Assembly (NCBI GenBank): GCA_029881855.1
Contig: JAOULU010000083.1
Coordinates: 1 to 7,132 of the forward strand
Origin: Nitrosomonas sp.
GTDB taxonomy: Bacteria; Pseudomonadota; Gammaproteobacteria; Burkholderiales; Nitrosomonadaceae
DNA length: 7,132 nucleotides
Direction of reading: 5' to 3'
In this document: one piece after another, positions 5,939 to 7,132 of the stretch
Position numbering within the stretch: the stretch's first letter is position 1
Layout: every line of letters begins with the position of its first letter
Translations under genes and position numbers: made by a program
The notes under the pieces: model-generated
What the model saw: the letters and a program-made list of their open reading frames with translations, nothing else
Database searches by the model: none
What the model was told of the DNA's origin: nothing

Positions 5939-6841
5939 TTATGTGACTTGATCTGGGTGGTCAACAAGTTGTTGATGAATAAAGCTTTGTAATGTGAAAA
6001 CCTGTTTCTGATCTAGTTTGATAAACTCAATGCCAAAATACATTGCACTGAGATCATGTATTGCAGAGTGATCTTTCTTTACTTCAACATTTACGGACCG
6101 AACGATTGCTTGAATTTGTAATGGTATATTTTGTCCATGAACTTCTACAGTAAAATCCATCTGGATCTCTGAACCGGGCTGCCCCAAGTTAATGGAAGTT
6201 CTAAGTTCTGCACCAGTCACACTAATGTTGGTGATTATTGCATCTATTGAGTCATCATTAATCTTTGTGCCGATTTCAGTTTTGATACGTTTTGATTGTC
6301 TGATAGTTTGGCTTGAGATTGTGTGTGGAAATGCTAAGTGTAGGTAAATAAATGGCAGTTTAATTACTTTATCTACAAAGCTGTTAAAACTAAAAATACT
6401 TTCGCCGCTAAAGAAGCGTACTGATACTTGATCATCTTCAATTAATGGTTGTCCGTAATTTGGCAATGATTGTGGCATAGATGTGATGACACTTTTATCT
6501 TGTAGATAGCCAATTAAAGTAACGATACTATAGTTACTTTTATTTGAATAACTAGCACTTTTTATTAAGTTAGTCTGCTTAATGTGTAACTTATCACCGA
6601 TTTTAAGCTGCATATCGTTGAATATAATCTGTTGGTTTTGATCGCTGGTTGATTTTTCCTGTCCTAGAAATGGTTTTTTTCGTCGAAAAATAGGTGTTCT
6701 TTTAAGAAGTGCATTGAGTTCCTCGATTGACTTGATGATGTGTCCATGCCCGAGTAATAACTTTTGTTTTTGGTCTAATAAGTCATAGGGCAAAGGTTTG
6801 CCTATTGTTAATTCAGATGAATGTATGGGGATGAGTTCCAT
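5939..6841 (-). CDS. PilZ-domain protein with YcgR-like N-terminal module (probable c-di-GMP receptor)
   Basis: The 300-residue product has no signal peptide or membrane helix, so it is probably cytoplasmic. The C-terminal PilZ domain (about 178-292) carries both parts of the c-di-GMP motif: RQSKR at 181-185 (RxxxR) and NISVTG at 205-210 ([D/N]xSxxG), followed by the typical YFGIEF at 268-273. Residues about 75-175, from MQLKIGDKLHIK to LPFIYLHLAFP, look like the YcgR-type N-terminal domain that precedes PilZ in flagellar brake proteins. The first 55 residues (IGKPLPYDLLDQ, LLLGHGHIIKSIEEL) resemble a short module seen ahead of other c-di-GMP-related domains. By family knowledge it would sense c-di-GMP and alter motility or surface behaviour, but no flagellar or pilus gene is in view to name the target. 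The ATG at 6841 is forced, because an in-frame stop lies just upstream. The ribosome site is weak. It converges tightly on dnaJ. Confidence 0.85.
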   Translation of the reverse strand: MELIPIHSSELTIGKPLPYDLLDQKQKLLLGHGHIIKSIEELNALLKRTPIFRRKKPFLGQEKSTSDQNQQIIFNDMQLKIGDKLHIKQTNLIKSASYSNKSNYSIVTLIGYLQDKSVITSMPQSLPNYGQPLIEDDQVSVRFFSGESIFSFNSFVDKVIKLPFIYLHLAFPHTISSQTIRQSKRIKTEIGTKINDDSIDAIITNISVTGAELRTSINLGQPGSEIQMDFTVEVHGQNIPLQIQAIVRSVNVEVKKDHSAIHDLSAMYFGIEFIKLDQKQVFTLQSFIHQQLVDHPDQVT

Positions 6842-7132
6842 TTTATTACCATGGGATCAAGTAGGGTATTGATTTTGTATAGAAAAAATTCAAGTATTTG
6901 CGGATATCCTTTAATTCGGTTATTTAGTGTGAAAACTTTAACCTAAAATACTTTGGTTTGTTGTCTAATGTGGGTAAATTACGCAACAAAATGATATGAT
7001 TCGTTAGGGTTACTAAAGAAAAAATTGCGTGATGTACTTACGTTAAGTATCCTCTACCTTGTGTAAGGTATGGTTTTATATATCCTTGCGCCTAATAATA
7101 ATGGAGTGGCGTACGTTTACTTCACTCTGACT
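6842..7132. other. Upstream region of the PilZ gene, no gene supported
   Basis: This AT-rich stretch must hold the - strand promoter of the PilZ gene, but I cannot point to a convincing -35/-10 pair. Short frames starting near the right edge, such as one from ATG at 7100, stop within about 10 codons. The paired dyads at 7035-7070 are the only structured element. Confidence 0.4.
7035..7070. promoter_or_regulatory. Two tandem operator-like dyads
   Basis: TACTTA-CGT-TAAGTA (7035-7049) and TACCTT-GTGT-AAGGTA (7055-7070) are each perfect 6-bp inverted repeats with related arms. Their centres are about 20.5 bp apart, roughly two helical turns, as expected for two dimers of one regulator on the same DNA face. 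The regulated gene could be the PilZ gene on the left or a gene beyond the right edge. No regulator can be named. Confidence 0.4.

Noticed and set aside
5962..5976. TCAACA-AGT-TGTTGA hairpin near the dnaJ/PilZ gene junction as a bidirectional terminator
   Set aside because: The stem is 6 bp and AT-rich, has no T-run on either side, and lies in the PilZ gene's coding sequence.

Overview
The window carries a proteobacterial heat-shock locus, grpE-dnaK-dnaJ, all on the + strand, between a decayed intergenic region on the left and a PilZ-domain gene on the right. DnaK (646 aa, ending in the conserved acidic EFEEVK tail), GrpE, DnaJ, sigma-32-type promoters, an outer-membrane beta-barrel protein and a YcgR-like PilZ protein all point to a Gram-negative beta- or gammaproteobacterium. 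My impression of DnaK and of the outer-membrane protein is betaproteobacterial (Nitrosomonadales-like), but I could not compute this. The DNA is fairly AT-rich, most strongly outside the genes.

Layout. Bases 1-117 hold nothing I can assign. Bases 120-590 are a pseudogene of a small membrane-anchored protein, broken by three frame shifts that each fit a one-base loss. Bases 591-932 have no gene; they hold a possible relic of a dispersed repeat, a diverged direct-repeat pair and a small inverted repeat. An intact outer-membrane beta-barrel gene follows (933-1643). Right behind it lies the remnant of a ribbon-helix-helix antitoxin, whose family-like sequence stops exactly where a dispersed-repeat-like palindrome (1811-1860) begins.

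The chaperone cluster (2048-5935) is complete. A strong sigma-32-like promoter (CTTGAAA, 13 bp, CCCTATAT) stands before grpE. A second one (CTTGAAA, 13 bp, CTCCATTT) overlaps the grpE stop codon and would drive dnaK-dnaJ separately. No CIRCE/HrcA operator is visible, so heat induction here appears to rest on sigma-32 alone. An imperfect long palindrome fills much of the dnaK-dnaJ gap. DnaK is the ATP-driven Hsp70 machine, DnaJ delivers clients and stimulates its ATPase, and GrpE exchanges its nucleotide.

On the - strand, a 300-aa PilZ protein (5939-6841) converges on dnaJ with only 3 bases between the stop codons and no visible terminator. The last 291 bases contain no supported gene but have two related dyad symmetries about two helical turns apart. 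I see no CRISPR array, tRNA, rRNA or intact transposase. The main unexpected content is the layer of gene fossils and repeat relics to the left of the chaperone cluster, rather than a clear new system.
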